A stretch of DNA of 64,000 nt, from NCBI RefSeq assembly GCF_050496765.1, contig NZ_JBNWEO010000007.1, positions 186,001 to 250,000 on the forward strand, given 5' to 3'. Positions within the stretch are counted from its first letter, which is position 1. The number at the start of each line of letters is the position of its first letter. The stretch is from JAEVLT01 sp050496765. GTDB lineage: Bacteria > Bacillota > Bacilli > Bacillales > Cytobacillaceae. Both the position numbers and the translations under genes were made by a program. The notes below the pieces were generated by a model that made no database searches, was not told the origin of the DNA, and was given only the letters and a program-made list of their open reading frames with translations. Of the stretch, positions 44,572 through 54,163 are shown piece by piece.

Positions 44572-45558
44572 CTAGTTATCTATTTTTTTACTTTTAATGG
44601 ACTTGTAGCAAGATTCTACTGCTTCCATGTTGCGAATGGTTTTTTCTGGAGTGTAGGCTGTTTCCGTTTGATCAACGATCGCTTGCGAAAAATGCTCAAT
44701 TTCCAGTTTATAAAGGTCGGCTGTCCATTTTTCTTTTCGAACAACCTTCTCGGTCTGGATAATAATTTGTCCTAAACCGCCATAGAGATCCGGACGAAAT
44801 GCACGCGGAACAATAATTCGTCCTTTTGTGCCAACGATTTCATATTCCTGCCTTGAAGCCATGTCAATACTGCAGCTAAACATGGCAGGGATGCCATTTT
44901 GCAGTTTCATATAAACGTTTGCGGTTAAATCCACCCCTGTTTTCGGATCGAGTTCTGCATACGCTTCCACTTCTGCCGGTTCTGATTGAAGAAAAGTACG
45001 AATGGCATGAATGCAATAACAGCCAACATCGTAAAGGCTGCCTCCGCCCATTTCTTTTTTCATCCGGATGTTTGTTTCTTTGTCTTCTAAGAAGAAAGAG
45101 AAACTTGAGCTCATGAATTTCACTTTGCCAATTTCCCCCGAAGCGATTATTTCACGAACACGTTGATGCTGCGGATGAAACTGGTACATAAACGCTTCCA
45201 TAAACGTCACTTCTTTTTCCCGGCAAAAGTCGACCATCTCTTTTGCTTCTTCTGCATTTAGTGCAGCCGGCTTTTCACAGAGGATATGCTTTCCTTGTTT
45301 TGCTGCCTCGATTACCCATTTTTTGTGGAGGTGATTTGGAAGTGGAATGTAGACAGCATCGATTTCTTTATTTTGCAGGAGTTCTTCGTAACTGTTATAA
45401 AAAGTCGAAATGGAAAAAGTCGCTGCCGCTTCCTTTGCCTTTCCGCTTGTACTGGAAATAGCTGTTATTTCGGCATTTTCAGCTCTTATGATTGCAGGGA
45501 TTACTTGCGTTTGTGCAATATTGGCTGTGCCCAATACTCCCCATTTGATCTTCCTCAT
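44572..45558 (-). CDS. Gfo/Idh/MocA-family oxidoreductase
   Basis: A 328-residue NAD(P)-dependent oxidoreductase. The N-terminal fold is KWGVLGTANIAQTQVIPAI, and the catalytic Lys is in the family motif GKHILCEKPAALN. The C-terminal beta-sheet domain binds a sugar-like substrate. Exact substrate unknown; the neighbour galM points to an aldose. The start is the ATG at 45558; the ATG at 45567 touches the GAGG ribosome site. Confidence 0.88.
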   Translation of the reverse strand: MRKIKWGVLGTANIAQTQVIPAIIRAENAEITAISSTSGKAKEAAATFSISTFYNSYEELLQNKEIDAVYIPLPNHLHKKWVIEAAKQGKHILCEKPAALNAEEAKEMVDFCREKEVTFMEAFMYQFHPQHQRVREIIASGEIGKVKFMSSSFSFFLEDKETNIRMKKEMGGGSLYDVGCYCIHAIRTFLQSEPAEVEAYAELDPKTGVDLTANVYMKLQNGIPAMFSCSIDMASRQEYEIVGTKGRIIVPRAFRPDLYGGLGQIIIQTEKVVRKEKWTADLYKLEIEHFSQAIVDQTETAYTPEKTIRNMEAVESCYKSIKSKKIDN

Positions 45559-45776
45559 AGCGCTCATCCTCGATTCAAATTGATTTCAAGGTTGCTCGTT
45601 CTTTCTTTGTTGTCCCTATTATAGCATTCTGCTGAGCAAAAATCGAACTTTATTAATTTATTTTATAAAGGGTGGTAAAAAAATTTTGCGATGAACTACA
45701 ATCATCAGCGCGTTTCTCTCAAGTTGACGTGCATCAGCATTTATCAAATTTCATTTGCGAGGAATTGAATGAATTT

Positions 45777-45895
45777 CTCAGTGTCCGGGTTCGCTCAAAT
45801 TTCGACTCCTCGGGCCTTGAGCACACCTCTCAGTGACCGCTTTCGCTCAAATTTCGGTTTCTCGGGCGTTGAGCCACTCTCTCAGTGACCGTTGC
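45777..45895. repeat. 52-bp tandem array, family delta, two copies
   Basis: CTCAGTG starts at 45777, 45829 and 45881 and TCAAATTTCG at 45795 and 45847, so the spacing is exactly 52. The unit reads CAGTGACCGCTTTCGCTC, AAATTTCGGTTTCT, CGGGCGTTGAGCCACTCTCT. The right end supplies the stop codon of the DUF1836 gene. The rest of 45559-45776 holds nothing recognised. Confidence 0.8.
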
Positions 45896-46472
45896 TTTCA
45901 TGCTTATCCTGAAGGTGGTCGACCAGTTTTTCTGCCGCTCTTCGATACAAGTTGCTCATGTGGACCAGTGAAGCAATCGTTAAAACTGGCTCAAATGTGG
46001 CTTTTTCTGACTCATTTTCAAATTCCTTAGCCGCTGCGCTGAGATCCTTTTCCTGTTGTGTCAAAGCTTCTTTAAAATCAGCCGTATTTTTAGAAATTAA
46101 CTGAAGGTAACTAGAATAAAAATCATCCAGTTTGAAACTCCCTTTTTCGGCTTTCTCATTGATTCCGCTTAATGCCCCTTTAATATCATTGATGGATAAT
46201 GCCCCTTTTAGCTGATAGATTAAGCTGATGAGAATTAAGTGCTCCTTCGAATACTTTTTATTTTTAATCGGAAAAAGCAGTTTGCCTTTGGCATAGTTAT
46301 TGATCATTGTTTTCGTCAAAATTTTTTCATCAGGTGTTCGTTTCGATTCCGCAAACTTCTTTTCAAATAATTGAATGACCTGATCCATATACAAGTCAAT
46401 CGAAGGAATTTCATCTAACGGAAGCTGACCTTCAAGATCAAGCTTTTCAAAAATTTCCTGTAATTTGTCCAT
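45882..46472 (-). CDS. DUF1836-family protein (MerR-like HTH)
   Basis: A 196-residue protein. The HTH-like part is LTKTMINNYAKGKLLFPIKN around residues 50-75, followed by YSKEHLILISLIYQLKGALS, as in DUF1836 proteins. It may be a transcription regulator; targets unknown. The last residues (Asn-Gly-His) and the stop lie inside a 52-bp repeat unit. Start at 46472 rather than the TTG at 46484. Confidence 0.78.
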   Translation of the reverse strand: MDKLQEIFEKLDLEGQLPLDEIPSIDLYMDQVIQLFEKKFAESKRTPDEKILTKTMINNYAKGKLLFPIKNKKYSKEHLILISLIYQLKGALSINDIKGALSGINEKAEKGSFKLDDFYSSYLQLISKNTADFKEALTQQEKDLSAAAKEFENESEKATFEPVLTIASLVHMSNLYRRAAEKLVDHLQDKHESNGH

Positions 46473-46606
46473 ACAGAGCCCCAATCCAATCGTTTTATTT
46501 CATTATATAAAAAATATCCTATCCGGTAAATATTGACTATGTTTTGCTTTGTTGGTATGATTGTATGTAGTATTAAAAACCACATATTGCGATTGGAGGA
46601 TTTACA

Positions 46607-47254
46607 ATGACCAAATATATTCGGGAGCCGATCAACGGACTGACCCATTTAGCGGGAGCAGTTCTTGCAGTCGTCGGATTGCTGGCAATGGTGATGAAAG
46701 CTGTAACTACCACCCATTCGGCATTGGCTGTTACATCTGTGGCAATCTTTGGCGTCAGCATGATTTTGCTTTATTCCGCATCTGCGACCTACCACATGGT
46801 AATCGCGAAAGACACAGTCATTGCTTTTCTGAGACGTCTTGACCATGCAATGATTTTTGTGTTAATTGCCGGCACCTATGCCCCTTTTACATTGATTAGC
46901 TTGCAGGGCGCAACGGGTTGGGTGTTATTTTCCATTATCGCTGTTTCTGCTGTTCTTGGCGTTCTTTTTAAAATGATTTGGTTCAACTGTCCTCGCTGGC
47001 TGTCGACAGCCATCTATATCGCAATGGGCTGGATGATTATTTTTGCGATTGCGCCGCTTTCCGGTCCGCTTCGCACTACAGGAGTGTTTCTCCTCATTCT
47101 TGGCGGGATTTTTTACACGATTGGCGGAATAATCTACGGACTTAAGCCAAAAATCCTCCAATTCAAACAGATGGGATTTCACGAAATCTTTCACATTTTT
47201 ATTTTGCTCGGAAGCTTGGCTCATTTTCTATCTGTATTTTTATATGTAATATAA
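46607..47254 (+). CDS. Hemolysin-III / PAQR-family membrane protein
   Basis: A 215-residue protein with seven hydrophobic segments. Family signatures are SASATYHM, RRLDHAMIFVLIAGTYAPF and GFHEIFHIF; Ser, Asp and His residues in these are the metal-site candidates. In Bacillus these proteins are linked to membrane fluidity rather than to real hemolysis. GGAGG precedes the ATG. Confidence 0.9.
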   Translation: MTKYIREPINGLTHLAGAVLAVVGLLAMVMKAVTTTHSALAVTSVAIFGVSMILLYSASATYHMVIAKDTVIAFLRRLDHAMIFVLIAGTYAPFTLISLQGATGWVLFSIIAVSAVLGVLFKMIWFNCPRWLSTAIYIAMGWMIIFAIAPLSGPLRTTGVFLLILGGIFYTIGGIIYGLKPKILQFKQMGFHEIFHIFILLGSLAHFLSVFLYVI

Positions 47255-47256
47255 GC

Positions 47257-47285
47257 AAAAGGTGCCTATAAAGCACCTTTTATCA
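47257..47285. terminator. Bidirectional terminator
   Basis: AAAAGGTGC and GCACCTTTT form a perfect 9-bp stem with a 7-base loop. It includes the stop codon of the convergent DUF488 gene. Confidence 0.85.
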
Positions 47286-47628
47286 TTTTATATAATACAA
47301 TTGCATGGTTATACACCGGGTCCTTCGCCCCGTATAGAAGGGTAACCGGTTGATTTTTGGCCCGCTCTTGCACCGTTTCAACAGCAGCCATTTTTTCAGG
47401 ATCACTCCGGAGTTCTTCTAAATACTTTTCACGGAATTCTGCAAACCGATCCGGTTTATGACAAAACCACTTGCGCAGTTCGCTGCTTGGGGCAATATCT
47501 TTCAGCCAAAGGTCCAATTTGGCATCAGCCTTTGCCATCCCGCGCGGCCATAGCCGGTCCACCAAAATTCGAAAGCCGTCTGCTTCATCATATGGTTCAT
47601 AAATTCTTTTTAAAAATAGATTATCCAT
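47266..47628 (-). CDS. DUF488-family protein (YeaO-like)
   Basis: A 120-residue protein with the family sequences RIYEPYDEADGFRILVDRLWPRG in two parts (Arg-Ile-Tyr start, then LVDRLWPRG), LWLKDIAPSSELRKWF and VTLLYGAKD. Function is not known; a nucleotide- or metal-related role has been proposed for relatives. It starts 15 bases after the HTH gene and ends within a terminator. Confidence 0.85.
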   Translation of the reverse strand: MDNLFLKRIYEPYDEADGFRILVDRLWPRGMAKADAKLDLWLKDIAPSSELRKWFCHKPDRFAEFREKYLEELRSDPEKMAAVETVQERAKNQPVTLLYGAKDPVYNHAIVLYKMIKGAL

Positions 47629-47643
47629 GTTGAAAGCCCCACC

Positions 47644-47877
47644 TTAATCTTCGTCTTTAACGTCCATATCCTCGGGAATGGGCTCATTCGCTATTTCTTC
47701 GACTGCCTTTCGATATTTTTCAAGCTGTTGAAAATGATTGTTAAATTGTTCCTTGTTAACAAGAACATTGCCTTCTCCGTCCCGAACTACTCTTATTTTC
47801 CCTTGCAAAATTAAACTTTCTACATACGGTACGGAGACCGATAAGTATTCAGCGGTTTCCTCAATTGATAAATACAT
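47644..47877 (-). CDS. Excisionase-type HTH protein
   Basis: A 77-residue protein with a MerR/Xis-like helix-turn-helix (YLSIEETAEYLSVSVPYVES) and a wing (RVVRDGEGNVLVNKEQF). It is acidic at the C-terminus. It is likely a small regulator, not a phage excisionase, since no phage genes are near. GAGGAA is 8 bases before the ATG at 47877; a GTG at 47883 is too close. Confidence 0.75.
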   Translation of the reverse strand: MYLSIEETAEYLSVSVPYVESLILQGKIRVVRDGEGNVLVNKEQFNNHFQQLEKYRKAVEEIANEPIPEDMDVKDED

Positions 47878-47906
47878 GTACACGTTCCTCCGCGCGGTTT
47901 AAAAAT

Positions 47907-50636
47907 TTACGTCACGACCTCTAATTTGTAACCGGTTTGTTGAAATAGCTTTTCACTTGTTTCTCGTTTTTCTTCCTCATCCGGTAACGAGGCAAGCTTG
48001 ACAGCTACAAGCTGTTTGTCCATATGAATGGATGGATTTTTCTTTAACACCCATGTTCCAGGAATCACGTCTTGGGCAATCCGAATGATTTCATTTTGTT
48101 TCGGATTCTTTGCATATGTTACAGGCATGCCAATCCGATACGATAGCTCCTCCATATCAGCTTCATGGCGGAGGGCGATTTCAGGTGAAACAAAATGAAC
48201 TTCCATACCGGTTTGGCCATTTTGCTGTTTAAAACCTGTTTTATAAATGGTCATGTTGCGATCAAGCGCCCATTTTTTTGCTTCTTCAATCGCCTGGTTA
48301 TTCTCAAGCTTTTTGGTAGAGGTTTTTGCCTGAAACCATTCCTTCGATTCTCCATTTGCAGCACCAGGTGATTCTCCTTTAAATTGTAAATGGAATCCTG
48401 TTCGTTCCTTGAAGTCAGACATTATTTTTTCAGCATCTTCCGGCCGCTCACTTGGCACAACTACTTTTCTTTCAAGAAGATGAATGGATGGCGAGCTGAT
48501 TGAAGTTCCCAATAATGTTACAAGCTGTGTTTGTAAAAGATCTTGTCGTACAGAATCGGAGAAACGAACCAGCCAGCCTGTTTCGTTTTTCACTTGCGAA
48601 AAAATTTCTTTTCTCTCTTTTTCTGAGACAGCATCGGGAAAATCAAAATAAATGGTGATTCTTTCTTCTTTTGTGCCAAGATCATCAACACCGCAGCGAA
48701 GAAACCGAGGATGATCGGCTAAAAGGGTGCGAACCGTTTCCATTGCGGCTGCTGGGTTAAGTTTCAACCCTTGAACCGGCAACTCAAGACGAGTAAGCTG
48801 AGCCTTGATAGCTGGATTGATTTTATAATAGACAATCCCATTTTGCAGGAAACGATGATCAGTAGCCAAACTCTGCAAAGCTATGGATGCTGCCAATTGT
48901 TCCTCAATGCTTTTGAGATGTAAAATTTCGCAAACTTCACTCAGAGACAAAGTCTGATTCGGGAGGTCGTTCCAATCAATTTTTTCAAGCAAAGGACGTG
49001 TGAAACTTAGAACTTTGCCAGTTCTCTCACTTAATTCCTCCATTGATCGATTCCAACCGCCAATCGTCTCTGCCACCTGATCGACCGGAAGCTTCAGCTG
49101 TTTGCCTTTGAGTGTCAGGCAGTTAAACGAATTGGTCTTTGGCTGGAACCCTGTGCAAATTGCCAGTTTAACACTCGGTTCATTTTCCGGCCGATAAAGC
49201 AATACTTTCCCTATCTTTTCTCGATACCTCAACGCTAAGTCACTCAGGTGATACCTTTTTCCAACTACCCCACGACCAGACTTTCGCTTTTCAAACGGGT
49301 AGGTTTGGCCATTCTCGACTAGTATCGGATTGAACCTTTGCTCAATCAATTCTGCCATTCTTCCTCTGGCATCATCATCCCCATGGACGAGTAAGGTGTA
49401 GGTCGGTTGAAGCATCTCAATGAACCGCTTCATTTCATTTGCATCCGCGTGAGCTGACAAACCGTATTTTCCGATCCGACATTTTACCTCATAGCTTGTC
49501 CCATTTAATTCAAGCTGATTTTCAACACCGTCTGCAAGGTTGAGTAATTTTCTTCCTGGACTTTCCTCATCTTGATAGCCGGTTATGAAAATGGCATTTT
49601 TTTCATTCGTCACGATTTTTTCCGCATACCATGAACTTGCCCCACCGGTCAGCATGCCGGAAGAAGCGACAATGCAGCCAGCCTTGCCTTTTAAAACCGC
49701 TTCCCGCTCTTTTGGCTGAACAGCGTTGCACCGGCCTTCTGTTAAAAAAACATCCCCATGTTTTGCAATCCGATAGGCAACAGGTCCTTTTAAAAAGTGT
49801 GGATAGTTTTTATATATTCTACTGATCGGTGTGACGAGACCGTCTACATAGATCGGAAATTCGGGAATAAGTCCTTTCTCCATATAATCTTGCAATACCA
49901 ATAACACTTCTTGGGCACGGCCAAGCGCAAAAGCCGGAATAAGCGCGAACCCCCCGCCCGCAACTACTTCGGCTACATCCTCCGCAAGTCTTCTCTCTTC
50001 TGTATTCCGATCGGTGTGTGCCCGGTTTCCGTATGTTGATTCCATCACAACTACATCTGGATGAAGATCATGCGGGACTTGGGCTCCTGGAATGGTTCGT
50101 CCGGCCTTGAAACTTAAATCACCGCTGACAAGCAGCCGTTCACCGCCTCCTTCGATCAAAAACATCACGGCACCTAGTATATGCCCGGCTCGAAAGCTGG
50201 TGATTTTCAAATTCCCAACCCTTAGATATTCACTTGCTGGAAAAAGAAGAACAGCAGAGAGTACTGCATTTACCTGATCTTCCGAATAGGGCGGCAAGGT
50301 ATTCGTTTCGTGTGCGCGCTGTTCTAAAATTTTAGATGAATCTTTCATCATTATCTTCATTAAGTCCGCCGTTGGTGGTGTGGCATAGATCGGAACAGAC
50401 GGATAGAGCGAATGAAGAATGGGCAAAGCCCCAATATGATCGGCATGGGCATGTGTGACAAGGATAGCTTCAGGATCTTCAAGGTGCTCCAGCATCCCAA
50501 AAGCAGGGAGTAACTCATCACCGTGCATTCTCATCCCTGCATCAATGATCAGGTTTGTATCTGCCATGTTGATATGCAAACAAGAAGCCCCGACCTCGCT
50601 CCCGCCACCTAAAATACTCACGTTCACGTTTTTCAC
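47907..50636 (-). CDS. MBL/beta-CASP metallohydrolase with a long C-terminal extension
   Basis: A 909-residue protein. Residues 1-455 form a metallo-beta-lactamase plus beta-CASP nuclease: HAHADH at 62-67, GH in SFRAGHILGA, SGDLSF, motif A ESTYG, then GLSAHADANEM and LLVHGD. This core resembles CPSF-73-like RNA nucleases. The last 450 residues are unusual and hold possible duplicated alpha/beta segments (KKWALDRNMTIYKTGFK; RIAQDVIPGTWVLKKNPS). The extension may bind nucleic acid or a partner. It is transcribed with HTH and DUF488 genes. Function unknown. Confidence 0.85.
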   Translation of the reverse strand: MKNVNVSILGGGSEVGASCLHINMADTNLIIDAGMRMHGDELLPAFGMLEHLEDPEAILVTHAHADHIGALPILHSLYPSVPIYATPPTADLMKIMMKDSSKILEQRAHETNTLPPYSEDQVNAVLSAVLLFPASEYLRVGNLKITSFRAGHILGAVMFLIEGGGERLLVSGDLSFKAGRTIPGAQVPHDLHPDVVVMESTYGNRAHTDRNTEERRLAEDVAEVVAGGGFALIPAFALGRAQEVLLVLQDYMEKGLIPEFPIYVDGLVTPISRIYKNYPHFLKGPVAYRIAKHGDVFLTEGRCNAVQPKEREAVLKGKAGCIVASSGMLTGGASSWYAEKIVTNEKNAIFITGYQDEESPGRKLLNLADGVENQLELNGTSYEVKCRIGKYGLSAHADANEMKRFIEMLQPTYTLLVHGDDDARGRMAELIEQRFNPILVENGQTYPFEKRKSGRGVVGKRYHLSDLALRYREKIGKVLLYRPENEPSVKLAICTGFQPKTNSFNCLTLKGKQLKLPVDQVAETIGGWNRSMEELSERTGKVLSFTRPLLEKIDWNDLPNQTLSLSEVCEILHLKSIEEQLAASIALQSLATDHRFLQNGIVYYKINPAIKAQLTRLELPVQGLKLNPAAAMETVRTLLADHPRFLRCGVDDLGTKEERITIYFDFPDAVSEKERKEIFSQVKNETGWLVRFSDSVRQDLLQTQLVTLLGTSISSPSIHLLERKVVVPSERPEDAEKIMSDFKERTGFHLQFKGESPGAANGESKEWFQAKTSTKKLENNQAIEEAKKWALDRNMTIYKTGFKQQNGQTGMEVHFVSPEIALRHEADMEELSYRIGMPVTYAKNPKQNEIIRIAQDVIPGTWVLKKNPSIHMDKQLVAVKLASLPDEEEKRETSEKLFQQTGYKLEVVT

Positions 50637-50712
50637 CTCTGAAAAAATTATATGCGATTTCCCATCATTTTGGGATCGAAGTTATGCGAACTTTTTTACG
50701 AAAACTCACCAA

Positions 50713-51645
50713 TCAGATTGTTTGCGGCCGGTGGTCGAGGAAATTCTGATAGGCAAAACCGCGAACCTCTTCTTCTTTAAAATGCTTTAACAGCGTATTG
50801 ATAAAGTTTTGCGTTTTTGACGCATCCTCCAAGCCGGCAACAAATGTTGAAATCCCGTCAAAATCCGAACCGAATCCGATTTGCTTTACACCGCCGAGTG
50901 AGCAAAAATGATCAATATGCCGGATTAAATCCTCCGTCGTCGCCATGCCAACGGCTTTTACAAAAGGTGGATGGTAAACAACATGGACCATTCCGCCTTT
51001 TTTGAACATCGCTCTTGCCTGTTCATCGGTTAAATTCCGCGGGTGGTTGCAAAGTGCTTTCGCGTTTGAATGGCTGGCAATCGGGTACTTCGCCAGCTCA
51101 ATGACATCCCAAAAAGCTTTCTCACTCAAGTGTGAAACATCGGTTAAAACTTGATTCTCGTTATTCAATTTCACGACGTCTTTTCCAAAAATGGTTAGCC
51201 CGCCGCCGCGCGGTTCACCGGCTCCATCGGCTGCCAAATTCGCATTATTCCAGGTTAGCCCAACCGAACGGACGCCAAGTCGATAAAGAGTACGCAGTTT
51301 CGCGAGGTCATTGCCAATCGCATCGACTCCTTCGAGCGTCAGCATCGCGCCTATTTCTCCATCCTGCAGCCGATCAAAGTCAGACCAATCTTTTAGTTGC
51401 TTCATTTCTGGGTTTTTCCGCAAAACGTCTTCGTAAAAAGAATCCACCTGATCAAGTGCTGCCTGGAATTTTTGATCGGACTTGATTTCCGGCTCGATAA
51501 AAATGGCAAAGCATTGCACTTTCACTTCTCCTTGCTTGAGTCTTTGTTTATTTGTTTGAAGTTCAGGCGCATCAGCAAACCGCAGTGTTCCTTTTCCCTC
51601 CGATAGTTTTAGCAGTGCATCACAATGAAGGTCAATCACATGCAT
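50713..51645 (-). CDS. Membrane dipeptidase (renal dipeptidase family, M19)
   Basis: A 310-residue zinc dipeptidase. Metal-site features are IDLHCDALL at the N-terminus, the bridging Glu in LTLEGVDAIG, His residues in ASHSNAKALCNH and the Asp in FGSDFDGIS. It cleaves dipeptides, including those with a D-residue. Despite the family name, no signal peptide or membrane segment is visible. It follows the NCS2 permease gene by 38 bases. Confidence 0.92.
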   Translation of the reverse strand: MHVIDLHCDALLKLSEGKGTLRFADAPELQTNKQRLKQGEVKVQCFAIFIEPEIKSDQKFQAALDQVDSFYEDVLRKNPEMKQLKDWSDFDRLQDGEIGAMLTLEGVDAIGNDLAKLRTLYRLGVRSVGLTWNNANLAADGAGEPRGGGLTIFGKDVVKLNNENQVLTDVSHLSEKAFWDVIELAKYPIASHSNAKALCNHPRNLTDEQARAMFKKGGMVHVVYHPPFVKAVGMATTEDLIRHIDHFCSLGGVKQIGFGSDFDGISTFVAGLEDASKTQNFINTLLKHFKEEEVRGFAYQNFLDHRPQTI

Positions 51646-51683
51646 TCAAGCGGCCCCCTTTGGAATCGTTCTTATTTATCATA

Positions 51684-53012
51684 TTAAGAATTGCTTTGAT
51701 TCCTTTCAACTTTTTTCGGTTTTTTTGCCGGAAAAAGAACATGTTCAAGCAGCAGACACAAAATCAGTCCGACTAAAAGACCGTTGGCAATACCATTGCG
51801 CAGCCATGGCGCCACGCTTTCAAACGCGGATGGCGGCATAAACATCATGCCAATGCCGACCATTAACGAAAGCCCGATCACAAGCAAATTGCGATTGGAC
51901 GGCTCCTGACCCATCAAATCGCGAATTCCGAAGCCAAGCATTTGCGCAAATGGTATAAAAAGAGAGGCATATGCTACTTCAAGCGGAAGCGTTGAGAAAA
52001 ATCCGCCAATAGAAGGGAAAAAGCCAGTGACTAAAATAATGATGGCACCGATGATAAACGGATTTTTCTCTTTGATCCCGGTTGTGCTGATAAAACCGCC
52101 GGCAACCGACAATGGAATGACGCCAACGACGGAAAAAAGCCCGGATAAAACCAAACTGATCCCATTTCCGAAAATTCCCCGCTGATGCTCAATCGGCTGA
52201 ATTTCTTTTTGAATTGCCATCCCAATGACGAGAATGCTGGCAATAACATTGGAAATCAGGACGACGCCAGTAATGACCGAGGTAAGGACAATGCCAAAAT
52301 CAAATTGCGGTGTCCCCCAGCTAAAGATTTTTGGAAAAACGAACCATCCTGCAGATGCACTTATTTTGCTTGAAGGCATCAATCCAAATAAGTGAAACAA
52401 AAGCCAGCCGGCAGCGATCCCAATCAGCGGCCCCATGCTCCGCCAAATGCCGTTTGCTCTTAAGGAGATCATTAAAATGATAAATACTTCGATAAAACTA
52501 ATGGCGGCGATCCGTCCATCGAGGTGCCCTGTGGACGTAACGCCCAACATGCTTTTGAAAAAAGATCCGCTCATTTGGCTGACAAGTAAGATTAAATAGA
52601 CACCAGTGACAATGGGCGTGAACAGGTTTCGGATTTTTCCGATAATCGGCAAAAAGCTGAGAATGACCAGAAAAATTCCCGCACTCACCAAACCGAATTC
52701 AAGCTGTTGCAACAGCTGTCCCCGTTCTGTTGGTGCGCTCATGGCGCCAAGGAGAATAAAGAGGGCCCACCACATTCCAGCGCCGCCTTCAACAATTGGC
52801 AGCCGGTGGCCGAAAAACACTTGCACCAATGTGGCTGCCCCCGTGACAAATAGCATTCGCTGCATAAAGGTTGAGATGTCAGCAGGTGACATGTGGAAGG
52901 CCGCCCCTACCACAACCGGTACCGCGACAATGTTTGTCAGCATAAACACCGCCCACTGAATTCCTTGAATCCCTACTACCAGTTTCCCGCTTTTTTGACT
53001 TTGATCCATCAT
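51684..53012 (-). CDS. NCS2-family purine/pyrimidine permease
   Basis: A 442-residue membrane protein with about 12-14 hydrophobic segments. It resembles nucleobase:cation symporters (GHRLPIVEGGAGMWWALF; SVVGVIPLSVAGGFISTTGI). The exact base is unclear. ATG at 53012 is preceded by AAGGAG. No purine riboswitch is seen upstream, although a 52-bp array lies 120 bases away. It is the first gene of a minus-strand run with the dipeptidase. Confidence 0.85.
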   Translation of the reverse strand: MMDQSQKSGKLVVGIQGIQWAVFMLTNIVAVPVVVGAAFHMSPADISTFMQRMLFVTGAATLVQVFFGHRLPIVEGGAGMWWALFILLGAMSAPTERGQLLQQLEFGLVSAGIFLVILSFLPIIGKIRNLFTPIVTGVYLILLVSQMSGSFFKSMLGVTSTGHLDGRIAAISFIEVFIILMISLRANGIWRSMGPLIGIAAGWLLFHLFGLMPSSKISASAGWFVFPKIFSWGTPQFDFGIVLTSVITGVVLISNVIASILVIGMAIQKEIQPIEHQRGIFGNGISLVLSGLFSVVGVIPLSVAGGFISTTGIKEKNPFIIGAIIILVTGFFPSIGGFFSTLPLEVAYASLFIPFAQMLGFGIRDLMGQEPSNRNLLVIGLSLMVGIGMMFMPPSAFESVAPWLRNGIANGLLVGLILCLLLEHVLFPAKKPKKVERNQSNS

Positions 53013-53134
53013 AAAACGTAACTCCTTCTTTATGGAAATCCTGCACATTCTTCCATTTTAGCAAAAAAACCAACAGGAGGTGGCGTTGAACGAACTTTTA
53101 GCCAATTTCGCCTACAAAACCCTCTGATTGGGGG

Positions 53135-53990
53135 ACATTTTACCCCCTCTACTTGACCGGTTGATCAGGTATTTCTCTTTGGCGGGCTCTATGAACCGTT
53201 CTTATTGACCGTTCGATTAGGTTTTTCGCATTGGCGGGCTCTATGAACCGTTCTTATTGACCGTTCGACTGGGTTTTTCGCTTTGCCGGGCTCCATGAAC
53301 CGTTCTTATTGACCGTTCGTCTGGGTTTTTCGCTTTGGCGGGCTCTATGAACCGTTCTTATTGACCATTCGACTAGGTTTTTCGCTTTGGCGGGCTCTAT
53401 GAACCGTTCTTATTGACCGTTCGACTGGGTTTTTCTCTTTGGCGGGCTCTATGAACCGTTCTTATTGACCGTTCGACTAGGTTTTTCGCTTTGGCGGGCT
53501 CTATGAACCGTTCTTATTGACCGTTCGACTGGGTTTTTCTCTTTGGCGGGCTCTATGAACCGTTCTTATTGACCGTTCGACTTGATTTTTCGCCTTGACG
53601 GGCTCTATGAACCGTTCTTATTGACCATTCGACTGGGTTTTTCTCTTTGCCGGGCTCTATGAACCGTTCTTATTGACCGTTCGACTGGATTTTTCGCCTT
53701 GACGGGCTCTATGAACCCTTCTTATTGACCGTTCGACTAGATTTTTCGCCTTGACGGGCTCTATGAACCGTTCTTATTGACCGTTCGACTAGGTTTTTCG
53801 CATTGGCGGGCTCTATGAACCGTTCTTATTGACCATTCGACTGGGTTTTTCTCTTTGCCGGGCTCTATGAACCGTTCTTATTGACCGTTCGACTAGGTTT
53901 TTCGCATTGGCGGGCTCTATGAACCGTTCTTATTGACCGTTCGACTAGGTTTTTCGCATTGGCGGGCTCTATGAACCGTTCTTGTTTATA
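53135..53990. repeat. 52-bp tandem array, family beta, 16 copies
   Basis: The unit is TTGACCGTTCGACTGGGTTT, TTCGCTTTGG, CGGGCTCTATGAACCGTTCT, TA. The core GGCGGGCTCTATGAACC begins at 53181 and recurs every 52 bp to 53961, 16 times, with scattered base changes. It fills most of the divergent gap between the NCS2 permease and VOC genes (53013-54163). The first units on the left are decayed. Confidence 0.95.
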
Positions 53991-54163
53991 CTACGAGAAA
54001 GGATCCCGCCTCTCCGTTCAAGAATTCCGACTTCCTAAAAAAGGAATTCCTCCTACAGCGAGTGGTGTGATCCCGCCATCGCTGCTATGCTTGAAAATCA
54101 AAATGGAAATTGCTATTGTTATCATGGAATAACCAATTATCATGACCGTTAAAGGAGATTGCA

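Noticed and set aside
53013..53134. Purine riboswitch before the NCS2 permease
   Set aside because: The conserved purine-aptamer junction sequence and paired loops are absent on the minus strand.
53135..53990. CRISPR array or repeat-protein coding region
   Set aside because: The units have no variable spacers. 52 is not a multiple of three, so no reading frame can stay open through the array.
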